From NCBI RefSeq assembly GCF_038051985.1, contig NZ_CP150291.1:682001-746000 (forward strand): DNA of 64,000 nt, read 5' to 3'. The notes beneath the pieces are model-generated. The model saw only the letters and a program-made list of their open reading frames with translations, ran no database searches and was not told the DNA's origin. The stretch is from Solibacillus sp. FSL H8-0523. GTDB taxonomy: Bacteria > Bacillota > Bacilli > Bacillales_A > Planococcaceae. The translations under genes and the position numbers were made by a program. This document shows, in pieces, positions 17,730-25,973 of the stretch (positions within the stretch are counted from its first letter, which is position 1; every line of letters begins with the position of its first letter).

Positions 17730-17735
17730 TACAAT
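17730..17735 (+). promoter_or_regulatory. Candidate -10 for the heme transporter genes
   Basis: TACAAT lies between the terminator and the long hairpin, where a promoter is needed if isdE is not read through. No good -35 was found. Confidence 0.25.
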
Positions 17736-17744
17736 GAATAAGAC

Positions 17745-17799
17745 ATTAAATTGAGGTAAAATTCCATCTAACATTTATGAAATTTTACTTCAGTTTAAT
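17745..17799 (+). promoter_or_regulatory. 19-bp stem-loop directly before the isdE ribosome binding site
   Basis: The arms 17745-17763 and 17781-17799 are complementary over all 19 positions (17 Watson-Crick, 2 G-U) around a 17-nt loop. The right arm ends 4 nt before the GAGGGGG site of isdE. There is no T run, so it is not a normal terminator. It may be an RNA stability, processing or translation-control element, or a DNA operator. Confidence 0.6.
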
Positions 17800-17817
17800 C
17801 AACGAGGGGGAAATAAC

Positions 17818-18717
17818 GTGAAAAAGTGGGTATTAGGCTTAGCGCTTAGCATCGGCCTATTAGCAGCTTGTGGCGACGATGAAACAACGCAGGTCGAAGA
17901 GCCAAAAACAAACGAAACAGCAGGCGCACAAACAGCTGTTGAGGAAGAGTACCGTATTATTGCAGGTACCGTTGTGTTAGCACAAATTTTAGATAAATTA
18001 AATTTAGACGCCGTGGCGGTACCCGATACCGTAAAAGAATTACCAGCACGTTTTGACGGGCTACCAAATATCGGTAATGCTATGGATCCAGATGCTGAAA
18101 TTATTAAATCGCTGAACCCAACAGAAGTCTTGTCGGTTTCAACGTTGGAATACGATTTAAAAACAAAGTTTGAGCAATTAAAAATTCCGGTCGATTTCGT
18201 TGATTTATCAGGAATTGAAGCAATGATGGCTGAAATTACCGAACTGGGTGAGCGCTACAACCGTGTAGAGGAAGCAAAAGCGTTAAACGCGGAGCTTCAA
18301 GCAGAAATGGATGCCGTTGAAATTGCATCAACAGGTAAAGAAAAGCCGCGCGTACTGATTTTACTTGGTGTACCAGGTAGTTATTTAGTAGCAACCGAAA
18401 ATTCTTATGCAGGTGACTTAGTCCGTTTAGCTGGAGGCGAAAACGTGATGGCGGGGCAGGATGCAGAATATTTACCGTCAAATACGGAGTACTTATATGA
18501 ATCGAACCCAGACATTATTTTACGTTTGGCACACGGGATGCCGGACGAGGTTATTAAAATGTTTGACGAAGAATTCGTAACAAACGACGTATGGAAACAT
18601 TTTAATGCGGTAAAGAATGGTAATGTATACGACTTAGAAGAAGAGCTATTTGGCACAACGGCAGCACTTAACGTACCAGATGCATTAAATGAACTAGTCG
18701 GAATTTTTTATAAGTAA
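17818..18717 (+). CDS. isdE: Heme ABC transporter substrate-binding lipoprotein IsdE
   Basis: 299 residues. Lipoprotein signal with lipobox LLAAC (Cys18), then an acidic linker and a class III periplasmic-binding fold (EYRIIAGTVVLAQIL; PDAEIIKSLNPTEVL; KPRVLILLGVPGSYLVATENSYAGDLVRLAGG). It should receive heme from the NEAT proteins at the membrane. GTG start at 17818 after GAGGGGG. The heme specificity is inferred from the NEAT and sortase B neighbours; the fold alone would also fit siderophores. Confidence 0.87.
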   Translation: MKKWVLGLALSIGLLAACGDDETTQVEEPKTNETAGAQTAVEEEYRIIAGTVVLAQILDKLNLDAVAVPDTVKELPARFDGLPNIGNAMDPDAEIIKSLNPTEVLSVSTLEYDLKTKFEQLKIPVDFVDLSGIEAMMAEITELGERYNRVEEAKALNAELQAEMDAVEIASTGKEKPRVLILLGVPGSYLVATENSYAGDLVRLAGGENVMAGQDAEYLPSNTEYLYESNPDIILRLAHGMPDEVIKMFDEEFVTNDVWKHFNAVKNGNVYDLEEELFGTTAALNVPDALNELVGIFYK

Positions 18718-18722
18718 CTAAT

Positions 18723-18758
18723 CGCCTCTCGCTCCTAATGGGGTGAGAGGTGTTTTTT
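18723..18758 (+). terminator. Terminator-like hairpin between isdE and isdF
   Basis: CGCCTCTCGCTCC pairs with GGGGTGAGAGGTG, followed by T7. It lies inside what should be one transport operon, so it probably lets only part of the transcription through and keeps the binding protein in excess of the permease. Confidence 0.7.
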
Positions 18759-18784
18759 TAATAAAGGGATAAAGGGTGTTTGCT

Positions 18785-19738
18785 GTGACAAAAAAGATAG
18801 TTAGCTATGTAACGGTTGTACTTTTACTACTTGTTACGATTATATATGCAGCGACGACCGGAAGTATTAAAATGTCGTTTGTTGAATTTATTACGAATTT
18901 TTTTAATGCCGACAATGCCAATATGGCTGCAATCAAAGATTTACGTTTCCCACGGATCATCGTAGCAATTTTTGCGGGGGCAGCGCTGTCTGTTGCAGGT
19001 GTGTTACTACAAGCGATTATGCGTAACCCGTTAGCAGATGCGGGGTTTATCGGAATTTCTGCAGGTGCAGCGTTTACGAAATTATTTATTGTGAGCTTTG
19101 TGCCTACGTTATTTTTCTTCACGCCTATTGCAGCCTTTATCGGGGGGGCACTAGCTTGTTTCTTCGTCTTCTTACTCTCATGGAAATCCGGCTTAAATCC
19201 GCTAAAATTAATTTTAGTCGGGATCGCTATTAACGCCATGTTCTCAGGACTTACAGAAGCAATGATTAGCTTTGGTGCATCTTCAACAGGTGCGATTACG
19301 TCAAACTTATCATTAAAAACGTGGGATGATGTGTCACTAATCGTCACGTACGGCTCCATTGGGTTGATTTTAGCATTTATCTTATATGTATGGTGTAACG
19401 TGTTAGTACTATCAGACAAAACAGCAAAAAGTGTTGGTTTTAACGTGACGATTTCTCGTGTGATTATTGCAGCGGTTGCGGTATTACTAGCGGCATCTTC
19501 TGTTGTAGTAGCGGGGGTTATTTCGTTCGTTGGTATTTTAGTCCCACATATTGCGCGTCGTTTAGTCGGCTATGATCATAAGGTGTTGATTCCTTTTACA
19601 GCACTTTTAGGCGCATTTATTATATTATTAGCAGATACGCTAGGACGTACGCTGTTTCATCCGATGGAAATCCCAGCATCTACCATTATGGCCATTATCG
19701 GTGGACCATTCTTAATATTCCTACTTAGAAAAGAGTGA
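18785..19738 (+). CDS. isdF: Heme ABC transporter permease IsdF (FecCD family)
   Basis: 317 residues from GTG 18785 (AAAGGG at 18771-18776); GTG 18776 with an earlier AAAGGG is an equal alternative. FecCD/BtuC-type permease with about eight to ten helices and the family patterns LRFPRIIVAIFAGAALSVAG, MRNPLADAGFIGISAGAA and ISFVGILVPHIARRLVG (contact with the ATPase). Shorter than BtuC-type relatives but near IsdF length. The last 4 bases overlap the ATPase gene. Confidence 0.9.
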   Translation: MTKKIVSYVTVVLLLLVTIIYAATTGSIKMSFVEFITNFFNADNANMAAIKDLRFPRIIVAIFAGAALSVAGVLLQAIMRNPLADAGFIGISAGAAFTKLFIVSFVPTLFFFTPIAAFIGGALACFFVFLLSWKSGLNPLKLILVGIAINAMFSGLTEAMISFGASSTGAITSNLSLKTWDDVSLIVTYGSIGLILAFILYVWCNVLVLSDKTAKSVGFNVTISRVIIAAVAVLLAASSVVVAGVISFVGILVPHIARRLVGYDHKVLIPFTALLGAFIILLADTLGRTLFHPMEIPASTIMAIIGGPFLIFLLRKE

Positions 19739-20517
19739 CAAAAAACATGGAAATTAAACAAGTAGTTGTTTCATATGATGGCACGACGAAACATTTAAAT
19801 GGCGTGTCGACGCAGTTTCCAAAAGGCAAAGTAACAACAATTATTGGACCAAACGGCTGCGGTAAATCAACGTTACTTGGCGTCATGTCACGTAATAATA
19901 AACCGCTCGATGGACAAGCGATGTTAGAAAATCGCGATTTAGTGGAATATAAGCCAAAGGAATTCGCGAAAAAATTTGCGATTGTTTATCAGCAAAATGA
20001 TATTCCGCAAGATTTAACGGTTGAAAAGCTGGTCATGTATGGCCGCATGCCGTATTCTTCGTTGTTTCAAAAGAAATCAGCAGAAGACGAAGAAGCGGTA
20101 ACATGGGCCCTTCAATGTACAAATCTAGTTGGAAAACGCGAGAAGGATTTATCGGCGTTGTCAGGTGGCGAACGCCAACGGGTATGGATTGCGATGGCAT
20201 TAGCACAAAAATCAGAAATGCTGTGTCTAGATGAACCAACAACGTATTTAGATATATATTATCAGCTAGAGCTGTTAGAGCTTGTAAAGCAGTTAAATGA
20301 AGAGCACGGTTTAACGATTGTCATGGTGCTACATGATATAAACCAGGCCATTCGTTATAGCGACCATATTATTTTAATGAAATCAGGCAATGTCGTGGCA
20401 GAAGGTGCACCGCGTGAGGTCATTACAAAAGAAGTCATTAAGGACGTATACGGGGTGAATTCTGTGTTCCATGAGGACGAAGAATTAGGCTTGTATATGC
20501 TGCCAGTAAGCATTTAA
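19735..20517 (+). CDS. Heme ABC transporter ATP-binding protein
   Basis: 260 residues of the FepC/BtuD group. Walker A GPNGCGKST (about 39-47), signature LSGGERQR, Walker B MLCLDEPTTYLD and switch histidine in VMVLHDINQA. The GTG start overlaps the isdF stop by 4 bp; an ATG four codons later is also possible. Sortase B begins 1 bp after its stop. Confidence 0.93.
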   Translation: MTKNMEIKQVVVSYDGTTKHLNGVSTQFPKGKVTTIIGPNGCGKSTLLGVMSRNNKPLDGQAMLENRDLVEYKPKEFAKKFAIVYQQNDIPQDLTVEKLVMYGRMPYSSLFQKKSAEDEEAVTWALQCTNLVGKREKDLSALSGGERQRVWIAMALAQKSEMLCLDEPTTYLDIYYQLELLELVKQLNEEHGLTIVMVLHDINQAIRYSDHIILMKSGNVVAEGAPREVITKEVIKDVYGVNSVFHEDEELGLYMLPVSI

Positions 20518-20518
20518 G

Positions 20519-21190
20519 ATGCGTAACATTATTCGAGCATTAAGTGTTATTGTCATGATGGCTTGTGCGTTTATCCTTGTACAATATGTGATAAGCTACA
20601 AAAAGGTCGAAAACGATTTACAGCAAGCACAGCAAACCGAACTTGAACAATTGCAGCAGCAAAACGATCAAATTATTGGCTGGCTGTCACTTGAAGGGAC
20701 GCGTCTCGATAATCCAGTACTACAAGCCGATAATAATGACTATTATTTATCGCATAATTACTTGGACGAAAAGAGTCGCGGGGGTAGCATTTTTGTAGAT
20801 TACCGCAATCAAGCATTACAGGACAAGCATACGATTTTTTATGGACATGTATTGCGCAATGGTACGATGTTTGGAGAGTTAGCGAATTTTGCTGAACAAA
20901 GCTATGCGGAAGATCATCTAGTGTTTTATTTTGAATTTGCTGGAAAGCACTATGCACTTCAAGTATTTGCAGCCTATGAAACAACGACCGACCACTATTA
21001 CATTGAAACACAATTTACAGACGAAACGTTTACACAATTTATACAAAATATTCAATCACGCTCGGTTATTTCGATGCCGATAGACGTGACGGTACAAGAC
21101 AAAATCGTAACGTTTTCAACTTGTACGACTTCAACAAACGACAAGGAACGCTTTGTTGTTCATGCAAAAGTTGTTGAACAAGAACACTAA
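20519..21190 (+). CDS. srtB: Class B sortase SrtB
   Basis: 223 residues. N-terminal membrane anchor (about 5-25), a Gln-rich coiled-coil-like stalk (33-51) and the sortase domain with catalytic His110 (FYGHVLRNGTMF), Cys202 (TFSTCTTS) and Arg211. Class B sortases cut NPxTx signals and attach the protein to peptidoglycan. The only visible client is the IsdC-like protein with NPETS in the same locus. Confidence 0.94.
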   Translation: MRNIIRALSVIVMMACAFILVQYVISYKKVENDLQQAQQTELEQLQQQNDQIIGWLSLEGTRLDNPVLQADNNDYYLSHNYLDEKSRGGSIFVDYRNQALQDKHTIFYGHVLRNGTMFGELANFAEQSYAEDHLVFYFEFAGKHYALQVFAAYETTTDHYYIETQFTDETFTQFIQNIQSRSVISMPIDVTVQDKIVTFSTCTTSTNDKERFVVHAKVVEQEH

Positions 21191-21202
21191 GAGGTGAAAG
21201 AT

Positions 21203-22027
21203 ATGAAATACAATAAATTAATCGTCGCATTACTTGCAACGTCAGTGTTAACAGCATGCGGGACGAAAGAAGAAGCAGTAGAAGAACAGCCAGTGGAGCA
21301 ACAAGAAGAGCAACAAACAATTAATGTAAGTGCAGAAGCGGAAAGCTTTAAGCAGTTTACGAAAGAACAAATGGCTGATTTTGTAGCGGATACGGAGCTA
21401 CTTGCTAAATACGTAAACGAGGGGAATGTAGAAGGTGCACAAAAATTATTCCCACTTGTAACGATGTACTACGAGCGCATGCAGCCATTAACAGCGAACT
21501 TTGGTGAATTAGACCAGGCGATTAACGGAGCCGTTGAAGAAGGTAAGGAAGAGGAAGCAACAGGCTTTAACCGTTTAGCGCAGGGGCTATTCACATTGAA
21601 AAATTCATCAGGCTTTGATGTCGTTGTCGATCAATTAGTGACAGATGTTAAAACGTTAGAGCAAGAACTAAACAGCTTAGACGTATCACAAAACAATGTG
21701 TTAGCATCTGCTGTTTTGATGCTTGAACAAACGACACAGCGCCTAGCTAAAACAAGCCCAGCAAATAATGAAGTGTACGCAGTAAAGGCACAAAATGAAG
21801 CCGTACAAAAAATTATTGGTATCTTTACGTCACGAGTAGAGCCAGAAACGGCAAAAACAGCAACAGAAAAAGCAGCAATATTAGACGAGGCTGTCGCTTA
21901 TTATGAGGTTGGAAAAGAAGATTACGTCAACTATAGTTTCTTTACAAATAAGCAAAAAGAAGAATTAACAAAAGCAGTTACGGATGTAAAAGATGCGTTA
22001 CAGCAAATGAATGATACGTTGAAATAA
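21203..22027 (+). CDS. EfeO/imelysin-like lipoprotein of the heme locus
   Basis: 274 residues from ATG 21203 (AGAGGTG before it; GTG 21194 overlaps that site). Lipobox LTACG (Cys19), an acidic Glu/Gln-rich linker to about residue 40, then a helical domain like EfeO/imelysin (FVADTELLAKYVNEGNVEGAQKLF, YYERMQPLTANFGELDQAI). EfeO proteins handle ferrous iron with EfeU and EfeB, or have been linked to heme-iron use. Here the usual GxHxxE motif appears as GFNRLAQ (121-127), so its metal ligands are changed. No efeU or efeB is nearby. Last gene of the locus, 12 bp after srtB. Confidence 0.75.
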   Translation: MKYNKLIVALLATSVLTACGTKEEAVEEQPVEQQEEQQTINVSAEAESFKQFTKEQMADFVADTELLAKYVNEGNVEGAQKLFPLVTMYYERMQPLTANFGELDQAINGAVEEGKEEEATGFNRLAQGLFTLKNSSGFDVVVDQLVTDVKTLEQELNSLDVSQNNVLASAVLMLEQTTQRLAKTSPANNEVYAVKAQNEAVQKIIGIFTSRVEPETAKTATEKAAILDEAVAYYEVGKEDYVNYSFFTNKQKEELTKAVTDVKDALQQMNDTLK

Positions 22028-22096
22028 AACCATTGACCTTCGGATATGGTCCTACCAATCCCAAACCCTGCCGCTAGCGCAGCGAAAAAATATTAT

Positions 22097-22142
22097 AAAA
22101 AAGGCTCGCATTGGAATTAATCGTTCCATGCGAGCCTTTTTA
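22097..22142. terminator. Bidirectional terminator after the heme locus
   Basis: AAAGGCTCGCATTGGAA pairs with TTCCATGCGAGCCTTT around a 7-nt loop, flanked by A and T runs on both sides, so it can end both converging units. Confidence 0.9.
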
Positions 22143-22145
22143 GGT

Positions 22146-24122
22146 TTACTGTGAAATGCTAATACCTTGTGTTTTAGTGTCGTAATTTACTTTGGCATTT
22201 AAACCATCTGCGACAACACGTAATGGTACGAAGGTTGTCCCATTTTTCACGATTGGTGCTGCTTCTAGTGATACGTTTTTGCCGTTAATTGAGCCCGATT
22301 TCGACCCAATTGTTAACATGATTGAAGACGTCCCTTTTTTGATTGTAATGCGCTTTGTAGAAGCATTGTAATCAACCTTACTGTTTAAGTTCTCACTGAT
22401 GAAACGAATCGGAACTAGTGTGCGGCCGCCTGTTGAATAAGGTGCTACTGAAAGCTCAGAAATACCATCAGCTGTGAACGCCGCTTTGTCGTTCATAAAT
22501 AACTGTAATTGCCCCGGTTGTAAATTGCCGACTGCACCAGCTTTTTTGAAGTTGACTGTTTTTGTTGTTGCAACTTTATTTTTTGAATCATAAACCGTTA
22601 CTTTTAATTTATTGCTTGCTTGTAAAGAAGAGGTAGCTATTGATAAATCATAGGGGAACGCAGTTGATTGGCCAACTGTTTTACCATTTAATTCATAAAC
22701 GACTTTTGAGACATATGGGTCATATGTTTTTACGTAGGTCGCAAGATTTAAATTACCTGCTGTACGTACAGTTGCGTTGTTTAAATTGATTGTCCCTTTA
22801 CCTGATTTTGACGAAGAGACAAATTCCCCGTTAACAACAGTTGATAAGAAGTAATCTTGCTTAACGATTTCTTTATAGGTCTCAAGAATCTTACTGTTTG
22901 CTGTTAGGCTGAAATTGTTTAAACGGCGACCTTCTGATACGTAACGAGATGTTAGTGTATCTACGCTAAACCAGTGTACTGATTTAACACGTGGGTACTT
23001 TAAACGTAAGCCTTCGTAGAAAAGGCGCATTTTCGCTTGGCCAAATTGTGTTTGGTCTTTGCGTGTGCCGTTAGTGGCTTCCGAGAAGTGGCTTGCGCCA
23101 AATTCAGAAATCATCATGGGCTTTGTAGGATATTTGTTGTAAACCGTATCAAGGAATGTAAGTGGATTTACATTCTCTGTGTTTAATGAAACATTCCCGT
23201 TGTTAAAAGGGTTTGAATAAATGCTCATTCCAAGCCAGTCAACTGAAGCATTTCCTGGGTAGTAATCATGAACTTTTTCGGCAGGCATGCTGTTTGGTGA
23301 CCATACCATCGCGACATTTGGTGCGTTGTCGTGCATGACTTTCGCAACTAATTGGAATTTTTGTTTGTATAATGTAGGATTACCGTTCCATGGAACCCAT
23401 GTACCATTCATTTCTGATGCATAGCGTAAGAAAACGGGAATACCGCTTGCCTTTGCATCTTGAGCAAATTGTTTTAAATAAGCATCATTTTGCACGGAGT
23501 TTAAGCCTTCATGTGGTTCGAATGCAAGCTGTAATGCACCACCAGCCGCTTTTACTTGTTCTGCGACTGCTTTTGGAAATTCAGTGCCGTATTTATGGTA
23601 AACAAAATACGTGCTGTGCTGTTTTCCGACTAAGTTATTGAAGTCCGTATATTTGTTTGGGTATTTATTACTTGCACCTTCATAACGTGTATCTTGTGCA
23701 ATGTAAGCACCGAAGTAAGCACCACTAGCAGGCTCGTATTTTGCTAGATTACCAGCGTTTACTTTGTCCACCTCGAAATGAACTTCTACTTCACTGTTTA
23801 AGTTGTCGGCCTTTTGTTTTGTTGCTAGATACGTTTGTGTATCACCTAGGCGTTGGTGAAGGGCTGCCTCTGCGTAAAGTGTTGTTGCAGCGTTTTGTTG
23901 TTGACCTAGCATTTCGTAGCAATTCGCTAAGCTACGATATGTACTTGCTTTTTTAGCAATTGTAATCGCTTTTTGATATTGTGGAATTGCTAATTCGCAT
24001 TTTCCTGCCTTTTGATAATCCATCCCGGCTTTAACATGCTTCCAATCCGAAGCACTAGCTGTTTGAAGAGGAATTAACGAAAAGCTTAGGGCAAAAATAA
24101 GGGTATAAATTACTTTCTTCAT
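22146..24122 (-). CDS. Secreted GH26-like glycosidase with TPR and copper-amine-oxidase-N-type domains
   Basis: 658 residues. Signal peptide 1-25; TPR-like helices about 26-110; a GH26-like catalytic barrel about 130-425 with acid/base candidate Glu237 (RYASEMNG) and nucleophile candidate Glu340 (MISEFGAS); an Ig-like segment about 440-530; and a copper-amine-oxidase N-type domain about 540-658 made of two repeats (VPIRFISENLNSKVDYN; VPLRVVADGLNAKVNYD). GH26 enzymes are mostly beta-mannanases, so it may cut mannan or a related extracellular polysaccharide. ATG start with GGAGG. The combination is unusual; the substrate is unknown. Confidence 0.8.
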   Translation of the reverse strand: MKKVIYTLIFALSFSLIPLQTASASDWKHVKAGMDYQKAGKCELAIPQYQKAITIAKKASTYRSLANCYEMLGQQQNAATTLYAEAALHQRLGDTQTYLATKQKADNLNSEVEVHFEVDKVNAGNLAKYEPASGAYFGAYIAQDTRYEGASNKYPNKYTDFNNLVGKQHSTYFVYHKYGTEFPKAVAEQVKAAGGALQLAFEPHEGLNSVQNDAYLKQFAQDAKASGIPVFLRYASEMNGTWVPWNGNPTLYKQKFQLVAKVMHDNAPNVAMVWSPNSMPAEKVHDYYPGNASVDWLGMSIYSNPFNNGNVSLNTENVNPLTFLDTVYNKYPTKPMMISEFGASHFSEATNGTRKDQTQFGQAKMRLFYEGLRLKYPRVKSVHWFSVDTLTSRYVSEGRRLNNFSLTANSKILETYKEIVKQDYFLSTVVNGEFVSSSKSGKGTINLNNATVRTAGNLNLATYVKTYDPYVSKVVYELNGKTVGQSTAFPYDLSIATSSLQASNKLKVTVYDSKNKVATTKTVNFKKAGAVGNLQPGQLQLFMNDKAAFTADGISELSVAPYSTGGRTLVPIRFISENLNSKVDYNASTKRITIKKGTSSIMLTIGSKSGSINGKNVSLEAAPIVKNGTTFVPLRVVADGLNAKVNYDTKTQGISISQ

Positions 24123-24316
24123 GATGTTACCTCCTAATCATTAAATATACATTTTTAGGTGAAATGATATCCTAATTATATTAGAGGAATCCTTCATGTA
24201 AGTAAAACCAATTTCGTAAACTAACAAATTATTGTTTGGAATGGTGGCGATTTGGGAATCATATAGTGATAGAGTGCCATAAGGAATTCTAAATTACAAA
24301 AAAGGTGGTAGAAAAG

Positions 24317-24841
24317 ATGTCAAAGTGGTCAGTGGATACATCGCATTCTAGTATTAGTTTCCAAGTAAAGCATATGATGGTCTCAAAGGTAAAAGGGACA
24401 TACGATCAATTTTCAATTACGGTCGATTCAGAAAGCATAGAAGATTTAACAACAGCTACAATTTCGATTGATATTGATGTCGCAACCATAAACACCAAAA
24501 ACGAAGACCGAGACAATCATTTAAAATCAGCAGATTTCTTTGATGTGGAAAAATACCCATCAATTAAATTCCAATCGACAAGCATTACAAAATCAGGCGA
24601 TCATTATAAAATTACCGGTGACTTAACGATTAAAGACATGACAAAGCCCGTGACGTTTGATGTCGAATATAACGGCAAAGGGACAAATCCTTGGGGTGTT
24701 GAAGTATACGGCTTCGAAGGGGAAACGAAAATCGACCGTGAAGAATTCGGCCTGATATGGAACACAGCACTTGAAACGGGTGGGGTCCTAGTTGGTAAAG
24801 ATGTAAAAATTGCCATCGAAATAGAAGTAAACCCAGCATAA
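24317..24841 (+). CDS. YceI-family lipocalin-like protein
   Basis: 174 residues from ATG 24317 (AAAGGTGG before it). The YceI pattern is clear: WSVDTSHSSISFQVKHMMVSKVKG, SADFFDVEKYPSIKFQST, ITGDLTIKDMTKPVTFDVEYNG, and the FGLIWNTALETGGVLVG ending. The family folds as a lipocalin-like barrel that binds polyisoprenoids. No signal peptide, so this copy is cytoplasmic. Ends at a bidirectional terminator. Confidence 0.93.
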   Translation: MSKWSVDTSHSSISFQVKHMMVSKVKGTYDQFSITVDSESIEDLTTATISIDIDVATINTKNEDRDNHLKSADFFDVEKYPSIKFQSTSITKSGDHYKITGDLTIKDMTKPVTFDVEYNGKGTNPWGVEVYGFEGETKIDREEFGLIWNTALETGGVLVGKDVKIAIEIEVNPA

Positions 24842-24906
24842 TGATTTTTTTGCCTAAAGCGTATTGCTTTGCGTCATGAACTAGCAGTAAGCAATTGCAT
24901 GACAAT

Positions 24907-24951
24907 AAAAAAGGATCTGTCCTAGAATTACATCTTGGGCAGATCCTTATT
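24907..24951. terminator. Bidirectional terminator
   Basis: AAGGATCTGTCC pairs with GGGCAGATCCTT, with A and T runs either side, between converging genes. Confidence 0.85.
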
Positions 24952-24956
24952 TGTGT

Positions 24957-25460
24957 TTATCGTACATTGCCATGCTTCCAATAGCTAGCTGCAGCAGTTG
25001 GTAAATTCTGATACGAGTGCTCGTCGATGGATTGAACAGTTTTGGCATCAAATGTTAAAGTGAGGGCTTCTGTGTTTTTACTACGGACATTCATAAACCA
25101 TTTTAATGTCACGTCGTTCACACGCTCAACTTTCTTAATTTCTTTCAACAAATTATAGCTATCTTTTAATAATGTATCCTCATCAATAAATTCAGAAGCT
25201 TGCAGTGAAATTTCAATATTTTGCACATCGTCAACAACATCAATTTCCATGTTGAGCATGATGTTTTCAATAAATTGTTGTAAGACGATTTGAGCGATTG
25301 CGTTCATGGTTTCAATCTTTAATTGCTCTGGTGGGACGGCTTTTGATTGTTCGATTTTTTGTGGGTCTGTCGTTTCGTTACTTTTTATCATAAATTGTAC
25401 AGAGACAACACCAACAAAAAGGATTAATGCAACAAACATGATTTTTAAAAGTTTTTTCAA
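24957..25460 (-). CDS. Unrecognised membrane-anchored extracellular protein
   Basis: 167 residues. N-terminal hydrophobic segment (IMFVALILFVGVVSVQFMI, about 7-25) with no lipobox, so it is probably a signal anchor. The outer part is acidic and helical (IAQIVLQQFIENIMLNMEIDV; NLLKEIKKVERVN). No family recognised. ATG 25458-25460 follows AAAGGAGG. It lies downstream of a small minus-strand gene that has its own terminator. Confidence 0.7.
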   Translation of the reverse strand: MKKLLKIMFVALILFVGVVSVQFMIKSNETTDPQKIEQSKAVPPEQLKIETMNAIAQIVLQQFIENIMLNMEIDVVDDVQNIEISLQASEFIDEDTLLKDSYNLLKEIKKVERVNDVTLKWFMNVRSKNTEALTLTFDAKTVQSIDEHSYQNLPTAAASYWKHGNVR

Positions 25461-25542
25461 ATACGGGTGCCTCCTTTTTAATTTTAGAATAGGTACATTC
25501 TATTTTTGTACTTTCGCACATATTATTATGCCATAAATCAAT

Positions 25543-25573
25543 AATAAAAAGGACCGTCAATTGTGACAGTCCC
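25543..25573 (-). terminator. Terminator of the 51-residue gene
   Basis: On the minus strand GGGACTGTC pairs with GACGGTCC around a 6-nt loop, followed by T5. Confidence 0.75.
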
Positions 25574-25580
25574 TAAAATG

Positions 25581-25736
25581 TTAAGTATTTGATTCTTCGC
25601 CGGTTGGAAGTGTTGCCGCATATTCGTTGAAGTATAAAAATGATTCGTCCTCTAATTGTTGGATCTTTTGTTCGTTTAAGCCGATTGATAAAGGGCCTGA
25701 AAAAATTTCGCCCCACCAAGTTTCAGTTATCATCAT
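25581..25736 (-). CDS. Unrecognised 51-residue protein
   Basis: The start is taken at ATG 25734-25736, 9 nt after AAAGGGGGA; a longer frame upstream has no such site. The peptide begins with a Trp-rich stretch (ETWWGEIFSGPLSIGLNEQK) and is acidic at the end. No membrane segment or known motif. A good ribosome site and its own terminator support a real gene. Confidence 0.6.
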   Translation of the reverse strand: MMITETWWGEIFSGPLSIGLNEQKIQQLEDESFLYFNEYAATLPTGEESNT

Positions 25737-25973
25737 TGTTATATCCCCCTTTGTACGATTGTTATGCAATGCATATTATGTTCTGTAGTAGATAGTAATG
25801 AAATTCCCAATTCCAATAGACTGCAAACATTTTTTTTCTATTTTTCCGTTCACATGAAAGTTTCCTCCCTCATTTTGCAGGATTTTTTCCCGAGACTGTA
25901 GTAGTTAATACTATAGTTAATATGTGAGAAGCGTTATAATTTATGCATAGATTTTGCTGAAAGGATGAAAAAA

